A stretch of DNA of 37,869 nt from Treponema sp. (GTDB taxonomy: Bacteria; Spirochaetota; Spirochaetia; Treponematales; Breznakiellaceae): positions 1 to 37,869 of the forward strand of contig JAISLX010000040.1 in the NCBI GenBank assembly GCA_031277045.1. Reading direction: 5' to 3'. Positions 8,445-17,300 of this stretch are shown piece after piece. The position numbers were made by a program, and so were the translations under genes. Under the pieces are notes generated by a model. That model made no database searches and was not told the origin of the DNA. It saw only the letters and a program-made list of their open reading frames with translations. Position 1 is the stretch's first letter; the number at the start of each line of letters is the position of its first letter.

Positions 8445-8953
8445 TGGCATCCCGCAGAAAAGGACGAATACTGGCCTTCCAGGCCCTCTATTCCTGGGAA
8501 GCGAACGCCGGGGACCGGGCGGAGGGGGCTAAAAATGCCGTTTCTCCCGCGAAAAATCCCGCGGCCGCCGTTGCGCCGGGCCTGCGGGAGCTTTTGGAAT
8601 TCCCCTGGCTGGAACAAGAAAAACGCGCCGCGATGGACGAAGATATCTCGGATTTTTCCCGGCTTCTTATCGCCGGTACTATCGAAAACATTGCCGGCAT
8701 AGACCGGATGATCAAAAAACATCTGGAAAACTGGGATTTTAGCCGGCTTAACCGCGTGGACCTTGCCATCTTGCGGATAAGTACCTATACCCTGATGTTT
8801 CAAACCGATGTGGCCCCTTCCATCGTGATCAACGAGGCCATCGGCATCTCAAAAGAATTCGGTACCGATGATTCTTACCGCTTTATCAACGGCGTGCTGG
8901 ACAGCATCCGGCGGACCCTGCGGGAGAAACCGGCCCTCCAGGGCGCGACATGA
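8444..8953 (+). CDS. nusB: Transcription antitermination factor NusB
   Basis: A 169-residue all-helical RNA-binding protein of the NusB family, partner of NusE (S10) on boxA RNA in rRNA antitermination. Seen: the N-terminal SRRKGRILAFQALYSWE (residues 3-19, ALYSWE being the classic NusB start) and the C-terminal block INEAIGISKEFGTDDSYRFINGVLDSI. An Ala/Pro-rich insert of about 25 residues near 25-50 makes it longer than the usual ~140 residues. The start ATG at 8444 overlaps the preceding stop by one base, and the stop overlaps the next start as ATGA. Cytoplasmic. The position between a periplasmic chaperone and a membrane protein gives no functional hint beyond co-expression. Confidence 0.93.
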   Translation: MASRRKGRILAFQALYSWEANAGDRAEGAKNAVSPAKNPAAAVAPGLRELLEFPWLEQEKRAAMDEDISDFSRLLIAGTIENIAGIDRMIKKHLENWDFSRLNRVDLAILRISTYTLMFQTDVAPSIVINEAIGISKEFGTDDSYRFINGVLDSIRRTLREKPALQGAT

Positions 8954-10653
8954 TCCGGCGGGATGGAAATCCAGGGTTCGCCATTAAACTGACCGTTATC
9001 GCCGGCGTCCTGCTTTTCGCAATTATCTGCGCCGTCCTCATCTTTTTGAACCTGCGGCCGGACCGGAATTACCTCAGCCCCGCCGTCCCAAAAGACGTAT
9101 TCCACCGCCTGCTGCGGGATTACGACCTTATCGGCGATACTCCCTTGGATCCGGGACAACTTGATACCCTCAGCGCCCTTTTGGACAAGATGGAGCGGAA
9201 TACGCAGGGGGTAGAATCCTGGCTGTCCCTGCTCAAGCGCCGCCGGACCCTCGCCGGGGCCTCTCCCCGTATGCTCCTCCTCTACCAGGCCAGCAGCCGC
9301 CGGGCCGCCAAGGCTTTCCCCTGGTCCGAACCTCTAGCCGCCGTTGCCGCCGCCGCCCTGCTGCGGGGAACCGCCGTTACGGAGGAAAACGCCGGGCTCC
9401 TCCGGGACTACGCGGCCCTTATTAACGAAACCAGCCTCTGCCCCCTTGCCCTGGGCGTTTCTATCCTTGCCGGGGATTTTAACAGTCCTGCCCTGGCCCA
9501 GGGCCGCGGGGAAGCCCTTCTCGGCGCGGCCCTTCCCCTTGTCCGCCCCGGCATGCCCAGAGAACAGGGGGATCGCTTTATCGCCAATCTGGCCATACTG
9601 CGGCTCTTAAAAGGAGATTACCGGAGCGCGGAGGCCCAAATCCTGGGGATATCCCGGCCGGAAATTCCTGAACTGCGGAATTTTCTGGGAGACTACCACT
9701 ATGATTTTGGGAATCTCCTGCAGGCGGCGGAAATTTTTTACCGGACCGCGGACGAAAAGGCCCTGCTCCGTTCGGCGGACGCCCTGTGGCTGGGGGGGAA
9801 AACCGGGAACGCCCGAAATATCTGGCTAACCCTGGGTAACAGCGCGGAGGCGGTGGAACCGGAGGTACGGCTCCGTGCCCTTTACAACCTGGCCGCCAGC
9901 GCCCCAAACGAGGAAGAACGGGAAAAATGGCTTAACCTTTTGGCCGCGAATGGACGCGAAAACCCGGCGCCGGCTGGGGAACCTTCCTATTTTTACGGTC
10001 TGGCGGCCTATACCCGGACCCTGGCCCCCTACGACGCCCTGGCCATTCTGGAAATCCCGGAACCGGAGGGCAGGCCGGGGACAGAAGCCATACGGGAACT
10101 GGAGATCCTGCGCCGCCGGGGGGAACTGTGGCCCCTTGACCGGACACTGGCGGAAACATGGCTGCTCCTGGGCCGGTATCCCCAGGACAGCCGGCTTTAC
10201 CAGTGGGCGGCCTGGTATTTTAGCTACCAGCGCTGTTACGGGGAACTGGCCGTGCTGATAAAAACCGCCGGTTACCGGGATATCCGGGGCCCCTGGCTGG
10301 ATTTAATCGCGGGGCTTCAGGACATGGAGACCGGCAGCTTTGACCAGGCGGAGGAACGGCTGCGCGCCATAACCCTGGACCCGGCCAACCGCGCAATCTG
10401 GCAGGCGGCGGCCAATCTGGGCCTTATCCTGGAAAGCCGGCGCGCGCCCTTCCCCGCTCTGGAATACTACGAAATCGCCGCCGCCGGGGTACACGACAAG
10501 CGGACCGCGAGCCGCCTTCAACTGCGTATCGCCGGCTGCCTGCGGGCCCTGGGCCGGACGGAAGACAGCCGCCGGACCCTCCTCTACAGCCTGGACCTTA
10601 ACCCGGACAACCTCGCTGCCCGGCTGGAACTCCGGCGTCTGGAAAGCCAGTGA
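8950..10653 (+). CDS. Membrane-anchored TPR-like repeat protein
   Basis: A 567-residue protein with one N-terminal transmembrane segment (about residues 13-34, FAIKLTVIAGVLLFAIICAV). The remainder is leucine/alanine-rich helical sequence. Tetratricopeptide-like pairs can be read in several places: NLLQAAEIFYRTADEKALLRSADALW, SFDQAEERLRAITLDPANRAIWQAAANLG, and the last ones RTEDSRRTLLYSLDLNPDNLAARLELRRLE (each quoted only to show spacing). The C-terminal units are the clearest TPR. It probably faces the periplasm as a scaffold. It overlaps nusB by 4 bases (ATGA) and closes the trio. I do not recognise an orthologue with known function. Confidence 0.75.
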   Translation: MIRRDGNPGFAIKLTVIAGVLLFAIICAVLIFLNLRPDRNYLSPAVPKDVFHRLLRDYDLIGDTPLDPGQLDTLSALLDKMERNTQGVESWLSLLKRRRTLAGASPRMLLLYQASSRRAAKAFPWSEPLAAVAAAALLRGTAVTEENAGLLRDYAALINETSLCPLALGVSILAGDFNSPALAQGRGEALLGAALPLVRPGMPREQGDRFIANLAILRLLKGDYRSAEAQILGISRPEIPELRNFLGDYHYDFGNLLQAAEIFYRTADEKALLRSADALWLGGKTGNARNIWLTLGNSAEAVEPEVRLRALYNLAASAPNEEEREKWLNLLAANGRENPAPAGEPSYFYGLAAYTRTLAPYDALAILEIPEPEGRPGTEAIRELEILRRRGELWPLDRTLAETWLLLGRYPQDSRLYQWAAWYFSYQRCYGELAVLIKTAGYRDIRGPWLDLIAGLQDMETGSFDQAEERLRAITLDPANRAIWQAAANLGLILESRRAPFPALEYYEIAAAGVHDKRTASRLQLRIAGCLRALGRTEDSRRTLLYSLDLNPDNLAARLELRRLESQ

Positions 10654-10709
10654 GCTTCCGGGGGGCATAGCCCCTCCTTCCAATCAAGCTTTATCGAACA
10701 AGAATTTTC

Positions 10710-10738
10710 TTGACCCCGGTATCTGGTTTTTGTATATT
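10710..10738 (+). promoter_or_regulatory. groES promoter (near-consensus sigma-70 type)
   Basis: TTGACC (10710-10715), exactly 17 bp, then TATATT (10733-10738). The predicted start of transcription is about 10745, giving a leader of roughly 38 nt. I looked for the CIRCE element (TTAGCACTC-N9-GAGTGCTAA) and did not find it. Confidence 0.85.
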
Positions 10739-10782
10739 CAATACGTAAAATCTTAGATCTCAATACTAGAACGGAGGATCAT

Positions 10783-11049
10783 ATGAAGGTAAAGCCCTTG
10801 GCAGACCGGGTCATTGTCAAGCTGGAAAAAAGTGAGACAAAATCCGCTGGGGGAATCATTATTCCCGATACCGCCCAGGAAAAAACCCAGAGCGGCGTGG
10901 TAGTAGAGGTTGGGGATGATAAAGAAGTCATTAAGGTAAGCCCCGGCCAAAAGATCCTGTACGACAAGTACGCCGGTACCCAGATCAAGATCGATGGTAT
11001 TGAACATCTGATCCTGAAAATGCAGGACATTCTTGCGGTCATTGAATAG
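10783..11049 (+). CDS. groES: Co-chaperonin GroES
   Basis: An 88-residue GroES, the heptameric lid of the GroEL folding chamber. Seen: the N-terminal MKVKPLADRVIVKLEK, the mobile loop SAGGIIIPDTAQEKTQ that contacts GroEL (residues about 21-36), GVVVEVGDD, and the C-terminal LILKMQDILAVIE. The ATG at 10783 follows GGAGG at 10773-10777. It has its own promoter and a strong terminator at 11079-11109, and no groEL follows. The groES and groEL genes are therefore separate here, with no CIRCE site in front of this one. Confidence 0.97.
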   Translation: MKVKPLADRVIVKLEKSETKSAGGIIIPDTAQEKTQSGVVVEVGDDKEVIKVSPGQKILYDKYAGTQIKIDGIEHLILKMQDILAVIE

Positions 11050-11078
11050 GGAGTCCTGTCCGGTACAATTCGGATCTG

Positions 11079-11109
11079 AAAAGCCCGGGCATTGGTGTCC
11101 GGGCTTTTT
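11079..11109 (+). terminator. Rho-independent terminator of groES
   Basis: AAAAGCCCGG (11079-11088) pairs with CCGGGCTTTT (starting at 11099) around a 10-nt loop, and the right arm runs into five T. It lies 30 bp after the groES stop. Confidence 0.93.
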
Positions 11110-11365
11110 GTGTCATTATGACGCGGTTTTTTGGCATATATGAGAAAAAGGGTCATAATAGGACGTATTCCCAGCCCGGCGCCTTTGCATGTCTCATTTA
11201 AAGGCGGCAGGTTGTTTTTTTGGACACCGTCTGAGCCTGCGGAAGGCGCGAAACGGACCGCCAGAGCAGGTTGTTGTACTCTATGCCGTACGCTATAACA
11301 CAAAAAATCACTAATTTTCACCACATATCAAGGTTTTTCTAAAATTTCAAAAAATTATCCTCTTC

Positions 11366-11382
11366 TTGGCACGGTTTTTGCA
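11366..11382 (+). promoter_or_regulatory. Consensus sigma-54 (-24/-12) promoter
   Basis: TTGGCACGGTTTTTGCA matches the sigma-54 consensus TTGGCACG-N4-TTGCA at every defined position, with the correct spacing between GG and GC. Counting from GC at -13/-12, transcription should start near 11393, about 20 nt before the ATG at 11414 and just upstream of its GAGGAGG (11402-11408). The preceding 250 bp are non-coding and long enough for enhancer-binding-protein sites, but I see no clear inverted repeat there. Confidence 0.85.
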
Positions 11383-11413
11383 ACGTTATAGGCAAAACCC
11401 TGAGGAGGCGTTA

Positions 11414-12298
11414 ATGACCGCGATGACGATGAAACGAACGAAGACCAAACGGGAGAATTTCGGTGCCGGCGAAAACATTCTTTCCACGTATTTAAGGGAA
11501 ATCAATCGGATTCCCCTTCTCTCCCGTGAAGAAGAAGACGAAGCCGCCCGCGAAGCGGCAAAAGGCAACAAAGCGGCCCGCGACAAACTGGTCAACGGAA
11601 ACCTGCGTTTTGTGGTGAACGTAGCGAAACGGTACCAGGGCCAGGGCTTGGCAATCATGGACCTGATCAGCGAAGGCAATATCGGCCTTATGAACGCCGT
11701 GGACCGGTACGATGTAGACAAAGGATACCATTTTATATCTTACGCCGTCTGGTGGATTAGACAGGCCATACTAAAGGCCATCTGCGAAAAATCCCGCATG
11801 ATCCGCCTGCCCCTGAACCGGGCCAATGAGCTGGTCCAGATCCAGAAAGCCCGTAAATTAGCGCAGGACAGCCAGTCCTCGGAAACGGAGATTCGGGAAG
11901 TGGCCCGGCTCCTCAATATGGACGAGGACCACGTAGCGGAGCTGCTGAACATCAGCCGGGAGCATGTCTCCCTGGATAACTCGTTCAACACCGGGAACCG
12001 GGAAGCCGCCGCTCTGGAAGACTTTATCGAGGACGAGCAGCACGAGGCCCCGGAGGATTACGCGATGAACAGGGCCTTAAAAAAGGATATTGAAAGTGTG
12101 CTGGACACTCTGAACCGCAAAGAGGCGGATATTATCCGTTTCCGTTACGGCCTGGGCAACTGCCGTCCCCTTTCCTTAAAAGAAATCGGCAGCCGCTTCA
12201 ACCTGACCAAAGAACGGATCAGGCAGATTGAAAAAAAGGCCATCAAACGGCTGCAGCACCCCACCCGCCAGCGGGTACTTTGCTCCTACATAGCCTAA
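11414..12298 (+). CDS. RNA polymerase sigma factor, sigma-70 family (RpoD/RpoS-like, no region 1.1)
   Basis: A 294-residue sigma factor. Seen: region 1.2 (NILSTYLREINRIPLLSREEE, residues 21-41), region 2 (NLRFVVNVAKRYQGQGL, DLISEGNIGLMNAVDRYD, then 2.4 with SYAVWWIRQAI at 109-119), region 3 and region 4.2 (SLKEIGSRFNLTKERIRQIE). It lacks region 1.1 and the large non-conserved insert of a housekeeping RpoD, so it looks like a group 2 (RpoS-like) alternative factor. It is too complete to be an ECF factor, and it contains region 3. The start is set by GAGGAGG at 11402-11408 in front of the ATG at 11414. A frame opening at 11366 would begin inside the promoter and is rejected. A perfect sigma-54 promoter lies directly upstream. 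The HAD gene downstream starts 29 bp after the stop. Confidence 0.92.
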   Translation: MTAMTMKRTKTKRENFGAGENILSTYLREINRIPLLSREEEDEAAREAAKGNKAARDKLVNGNLRFVVNVAKRYQGQGLAIMDLISEGNIGLMNAVDRYDVDKGYHFISYAVWWIRQAILKAICEKSRMIRLPLNRANELVQIQKARKLAQDSQSSETEIREVARLLNMDEDHVAELLNISREHVSLDNSFNTGNREAAALEDFIEDEQHEAPEDYAMNRALKKDIESVLDTLNRKEADIIRFRYGLGNCRPLSLKEIGSRFNLTKERIRQIEKKAIKRLQHPTRQRVLCSYIA

Positions 12299-12327
12299 TT
12301 CATAAACGGAAAGGGCAGACGCAATTC

Positions 12328-12996
12328 GTGGCAGACGATAAACCGTTTTTACCAAAGGCCGTCATATTCGATATGGACGGCCTTTTGCTTGATACCGAGC
12401 GGCCGGCCAGGGATATGTGGCTTCAGGCCGCCCGGAACACGGGCTGGGAAATAAGCGTGGAAACCGTACTCCGCACAACCGGTGTGGATGAAAAGAGCAC
12501 CCGCCGCATCATGACAGAGGAATACGGCCCGGAGTTTCCCTACGAGGAAATTCGGACTGAAGTAAAGCGGCTAACCGTGGACATGATCGAACAAAACGGC
12601 ATTGCCTGGCGGCCCGGACTCCCCGTCATCATGGACAAACTGAAACAACTTGCCCTTCCTTTTGGGCTGGCTACCTCCAGCGCCCGGAAAAGCGCGCTGT
12701 GGAAGCTGGAAAAAGCCCGGCTGCCGCCGGAGCGCTTTACTGTGCTTGTCTGCGGGGACGATGTGGAACGGGGCAAGCCCGCGCCGGATATCTTTCTCCT
12801 GACCGCCAAACTGCTGGGAACGGCTCCGTCTGACTGTTTGGGCCTGGAAGACTCACCTGCGGGACTCAGCGCTCTGGCGGCGGCGGGGATTCCTTCGATT
12901 TTTATCAAGGACATGCTGGAACCTCCGCCGGAGATCCTGTCCGCAATCTGGCGCCGCTGCGAAAACCTGGCGGAAGCCGCCTCGCTCATCGGGTAA
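12328..12996 (+). CDS. HAD hydrolase, beta-phosphoglucomutase-like subclass
   Basis: About 222 residues. Seen: motif I FDMDGLLLDTE (DxD nucleophile and acid), motif II LATSSARKSALWK, the Lys in GKPAPDIFL, and motif IV GLEDSPAGLSALAAAG. This is the arrangement of beta-phosphoglucomutases and small sugar-phosphate phosphatases of HAD subclass IA. The start is uncertain. I chose the GTG at 12328, which gives a short lead into motif I; GGAAAGG at 12308-12314 is a rather distant Shine-Dalgarno candidate. A TTG at 12280 would overlap the sigma gene. It probably shares the sigma-54-driven transcript of the preceding gene. Cytoplasmic; substrate unknown. Confidence 0.85.
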   Translation: MADDKPFLPKAVIFDMDGLLLDTERPARDMWLQAARNTGWEISVETVLRTTGVDEKSTRRIMTEEYGPEFPYEEIRTEVKRLTVDMIEQNGIAWRPGLPVIMDKLKQLALPFGLATSSARKSALWKLEKARLPPERFTVLVCGDDVERGKPAPDIFLLTAKLLGTAPSDCLGLEDSPAGLSALAAAGIPSIFIKDMLEPPPEILSAIWRRCENLAEAASLIG

Positions 12997-13139
12997 AGCC
13001 TGGGAGCCTGCCGCGTTTGCGGACATTCTTGGGACGCTAAAAGGCGCTCTCTTTGCAGCTTGAGAGAATCATCCCCGTATTTTTTGCGTCTTGTAAATTT
13101 ACCGCGTAAAAGTTCTGTGGGGCATTGTCCGTTACCGTC

Positions 13140-14207
13140 TTACATGGTAATGACCTGGCCCTTGTCGTCTTTATTCCGGTTGAAAAAGCCGATTTTGTAG
13201 CCTACCCCAATGCCAAGGGTAAACCGGGTCCAGTGCAGCCGGGAAGGTTCAGGCCGGCTTGGATCAAAACGGTTGGCCGTTACCACGTCCCCGACGTAGT
13301 GAATGTAGTTGACATCCACAAAAAAGGCCCCCATTTCCCCGCCTTTGACGCCCAGTTGAACACCTCCCCCAAAACCAAAGACAGGGAATTTAAACGTATT
13401 TGCCGAGGTGCTGGACGGGAAGGACACAACTCCGTAGGGTTCAATCATAAAGTGGCGCGATGGTTTAACCGGGAATTTAAAGGCCGTCTCGATGGCTGGA
13501 ATAAAAGAAGTGGCAAGCGGTTCGCCAAATGTTATTTTAAAATCCCCCTCGACGCTCATCCAGTTGAAAAATTGAAATTCAAGGCCCAAAGTAAGGCCGG
13601 GGAAAGGGCGGACCTGGTGATCCAGGCGGGCATGATCTTCTTTTTGGGAAGGATTGGGAGTGTGGATGCTGGTGTTTTCCGTACTCACGGCGTAAAAAGT
13701 AATGGGATAATCAAAGGATCCCCGCAGGTAAACCCACTTGTTCCGCCAGTGGCTGGTGTCCGCAACGCCGGTAAGTTTGGTCAGGGGTACGTTGGCCATA
13801 GCCTGGTAGATAAGGTGCAGATTCCACTCGTACATTTCCTCCAGGGTTTTAAAAACCCAGGAAAACTGCAGAATTTCCCGGGCGTCTTTGGTAGACAGCA
13901 GGGAAACTGTAAGCACATTAACGATCTGTTCGGCAGCGCCGTATTCGTCCGCGTAATCAGTTTCAACGTCTTGGGTGATGGAAAGGTTCATCGTATAATC
14001 GGAATCCACCGGAGTATCTACCACAGTATAATTGGCGCCTATAAGTTCCATTCTAAAATTTTCCGCGAAAAACATCTGCTGTTCCGGCATTCCTCCGGAA
14101 ACCGGGGAAACATACACTTTAATATCTTCCCGTAACTGGGCAGACAGCGCCTGGGCGGAAAACAGGTATCCGGCAATTACTATACAGATTATTAAATATT
14201 TTTTCAT
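13140..14207 (-). CDS. Predicted outer-membrane beta-barrel protein
   Basis: A 355-residue protein with a signal peptide (MKKYLIICIVIAGYLFSAQALSAQ, cleavage near 23). The first half resembles a globular periplasmic domain (DIKVYVSPVSGGMPEQQ, MELIGANYTVVDTP). The second half, from about residue 200, alternates aromatic/hydrophobic and polar residues in short strands (LTLGLEFQFFNWMSVEGDFKI, AFFVDVNYIHYVGDV, FTLGIGVGYKIGFF), as in small outer-membrane barrels. Treponemes have many such lineage-specific proteins. The ATG at 14207 is preceded by AGAGGA. It lies 100 bp after the stop of the large lipoprotein gene, and a hairpin separates the two. No substrate or partner is evident; joint action with the lipoprotein is only suggested by position. 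Confidence 0.75.
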   Translation of the reverse strand: MKKYLIICIVIAGYLFSAQALSAQLREDIKVYVSPVSGGMPEQQMFFAENFRMELIGANYTVVDTPVDSDYTMNLSITQDVETDYADEYGAAEQIVNVLTVSLLSTKDAREILQFSWVFKTLEEMYEWNLHLIYQAMANVPLTKLTGVADTSHWRNKWVYLRGSFDYPITFYAVSTENTSIHTPNPSQKEDHARLDHQVRPFPGLTLGLEFQFFNWMSVEGDFKITFGEPLATSFIPAIETAFKFPVKPSRHFMIEPYGVVSFPSSTSANTFKFPVFGFGGGVQLGVKGGEMGAFFVDVNYIHYVGDVVTANRFDPSRPEPSRLHWTRFTLGIGVGYKIGFFNRNKDDKGQVITM

Positions 14208-14270
14208 TTAGGTCCTCTACACGCGGACGGGCTTGACGCCAGGGGCAGTTTTCTTCCACGTTAATGTTAA

Positions 14271-14294
14271 ACGGCGGCCCCGAAGGGCCGCCGT
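14271..14294 (-). terminator. UUCG-capped hairpin after the large lipoprotein gene
   Basis: On the minus strand ACGGCGGCCC pairs perfectly with GGGCCGCCGT around a TTCG tetraloop, a very stable 10-bp stem, followed by only three T before AAC. It lies just downstream of the stop at 14308. The short T-run means it may be an incomplete terminator or an mRNA-protecting stem between two co-transcribed genes. Confidence 0.7.
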
Positions 14295-14307
14295 GTTTTA
14301 CCAGCCG

Positions 14308-17300
14308 TTAGAAGTCGCTGAGGTCGTGAACGGGTTGGGCATTCTCGGCCTTAGACTTCATGATGCTGGTCGTGTTGTTCCACGAGTCGTAGCCTACGGG
14401 AATAACCCGGCGGAAAGCCGTTGTTGACGGGTTTACTTCTTTGTACCCGTCGGTCTTGGTTGTACCCATCGGCAGAAGGTAATTGTCGTAAACATGATCC
14501 GGGCGCAGGAAGAACAAAAAGTTCTTGTCCTTGGCCGGGTCAAGGGTTCCGGGATTAACATAACCCCGGACTCTGTTGTCCCCTTCGATAAAGAAGACGT
14601 GATAACCGGTAACATTACCGTCAGGCCAGTCTATAGCTACATCCACCCAGTCTTTTTCCTTGGCGAAGTTAGCGATGCTGATGGTTTTAGCGTCAGGGTA
14701 CTGCTTGAGCAGTTCCATGAAGGAGTCCTTGAAAGACGGATCCGTGCCCTTGTGTACGAACTGATGGGCCCACTGAATCTTGGTGTGTCCGGTGCCGTGC
14801 ATGGCCCGTGTATAGTTGTCTCTCATTACCGGTATCAGAACAAGCTGGGTTACCGAATCGCTGCCCCCTGTTTTGATCAGCCGTATGGTCATCTGCGCGG
14901 GATAGACCGGAGCCGGCATGGTAACAGTGATCTGTCCCTGGGCCGTAACCGTGGTACCGCCGATAGCTTGACCGTTCTTGGCCGCCGGCAGGGTTGCCCG
15001 GACATTCACGGTCCCCGCCGCTATTCCGGTAAGCTGGGTTCCAAAGAGTTTTGCGCTGCCGCCGCCGCTTATGATTTCCCAGGTAAGATCGGCCGCCGTT
15101 ATGGCGCCTTTGGAGATCAGGGGATCGGGCATATCAACATGGGCGCCGGACGGCAGAACAGCGAGGGTATTCAGGTCGATACTTTGACCAATCTGGATAG
15201 CCGCCGCCTTTACGCTTAGTTCACCCGGGTTGACCAGTCTGGAGTTATGTTCCTCCAGCGTAACGTTGAATTCGGCAGTAAAAGGCTGGTTGCCGGTTTT
15301 GGCGTTCGCGATAACCGCCTGTACACGCACAGTATTGTTGTGATTTGCCGCTCCGGTAACAGTCAGCCACTGGCTGTTTTGAATCTCGACCGTGTTGGCG
15401 GGCGCGTTGCTTGAAAGCATCCGCCAGGAAACGGGGGACTGCACTGTCGCGTTGGCCGGCTGGATCACCGTGTAGGCGGTAAGGTTCATCTGGTAGGATG
15501 TCCCAACCAGACTCCTGGCCCCGGAAGAACTGGTCTGGGTGTAGAACGGCAGAATTAGGGATCCTGTGGTCGTTGTTATGCCGGTAACAGGGACAAAGGG
15601 CTGAGCCGCCTGGACAACACGGATGACCGTGGACGCGGTTATGTTGGATCCGCCGCCGTTCTTGCCGGCGGGCAGAACAGCCTGAATAGTAACGCTGCCA
15701 ACTGTTCCCGCGGTAAAGGTGGAGCCTGAGACGGACGAACCGGTGGAAGTAGTAGGACTGATGATAGCCCAGTTAAGATCGTCCCTCGTTATGGGCACGC
15801 CGTTGATATTGGCCAGGGGCGGATTCAGGGATGCCAGAGCCTTCAAATCCACCGTGTGGCCTTCCTCAACTTCGGTAACCGGGTTGGTAACAAGGCTGAT
15901 AGAGGTAACTTTTTGGCTGCGGATCATATTCCGGTAGGTCAGGCGGATCGTAATATCCCTGGAAAAATCCGTAAAGGCCGTCCAGCTTCCCGCGGATTTT
16001 TCGATAAGGGCGGTAAGAGTAACCGTATTGTTGGCCGGGTCGGCGATTCCGGTAACGGTAAGAACTCCGTCGCTGTTAAGATTGACAAAGCTTGTAGCCC
16101 CCGATTTAAGAGACCAGATAATCGGTGTTTTCTTGCTCGCCCCGGCGGGTTCAACCGTTACGGCGTGATTAAGGTTCAGAGCGCCGCCAAGCCTGAGGGA
16201 TTTGTTGTTCCCGTCAAGATCAGACTCCGTAATGGACAGCAGTTCGTAGGGGCTGGGAGAAATGGTTATGTTTGTAACCGGCACAAAGGTTTCGATAAGG
16301 CCGGGAGCCTTGTTTCGCAAATCGTCCTGGGTAAGAGCAAGATACCTGATATGGGAATCCGGCGTTGTGCTGTAAAGCAGATCATCCGAGGAAAATTCCT
16401 TCTCGATTACCCCGGTAAGGCCGTTGCCGTAGACAATAAGTTTAGCCCCGTAATGGCCGCCCTGCACAATGGGAAGGCCGATAGTGCTGAGAACGTAGAC
16501 AGGCGCTTCCTTGCCGGGAGGACTGGAAATATCCAGAGGGTAAACCGCCATAGCCGCCACATTGGCTTTGTTGTACACATAGGCGCCCAGAATGGTTGTG
16601 GGGGTCGTGGTTTTGTTCTGCACCAGCACTTTGGAACCCTTTCGTCCGCCGCCTGATTCGCTTGTACCCAGTTTGCTCTGGCTTATTTCAATGGTAACGA
16701 TATTACCTCTGAGATCGGTTACCTGCTCAACTACCACAATGCCATCGGGTGTTTCCAGAACTACCTGGACAAGCTGGTTCAGGCCCGCCGTCAGCGGGAA
16801 TGTGTCGCTGCCGATTACCGGAATCAGGCCCACTTTGCCGTACTGGATGGTCCGGGGCGGATTAAAGCCCGTGTAGCCAATGGACATGGATTTTGAAAGA
16901 TCGTTCTTGTCGTAAATAACGGTGCTGGTTACTACGCCGGTAGAGTTGTTGATTACCCTGATAAGGCCCGATCCATAGCCGGCATCCTCCGGGAACGCGA
17001 AAGGATTGCCCATATTGTTGGTGTAGGGCAGCGTAGTAACTTTTCTGGGCCGGATATCCCTCATGCTGACCTGGCCGTAATACTGCTGATCCTGGGGCAT
17101 AAAAGAAACATGGACAGGTCCCACATCGACAATATATCTGTTAATCTCTCCGGGGGACATATAATTCCCGGTGTAGACGCTGTTGGGGTACTCAGAACCG
17201 TTGATATTTATTCTGGTTATGATGTCATGGGCCAGATGCGGGGTCGCGTTATTAACGATCTCCAGAATGCCCTGATTGGCGTTAAGCGCGTCCTCCGGCT

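Noticed and set aside
8444..8953. Frameshift suspected from the Ala/Pro-rich insert in nusB
   Set aside because: Both conserved NusB ends are in the same frame, so the insert is a genuine in-frame extension.
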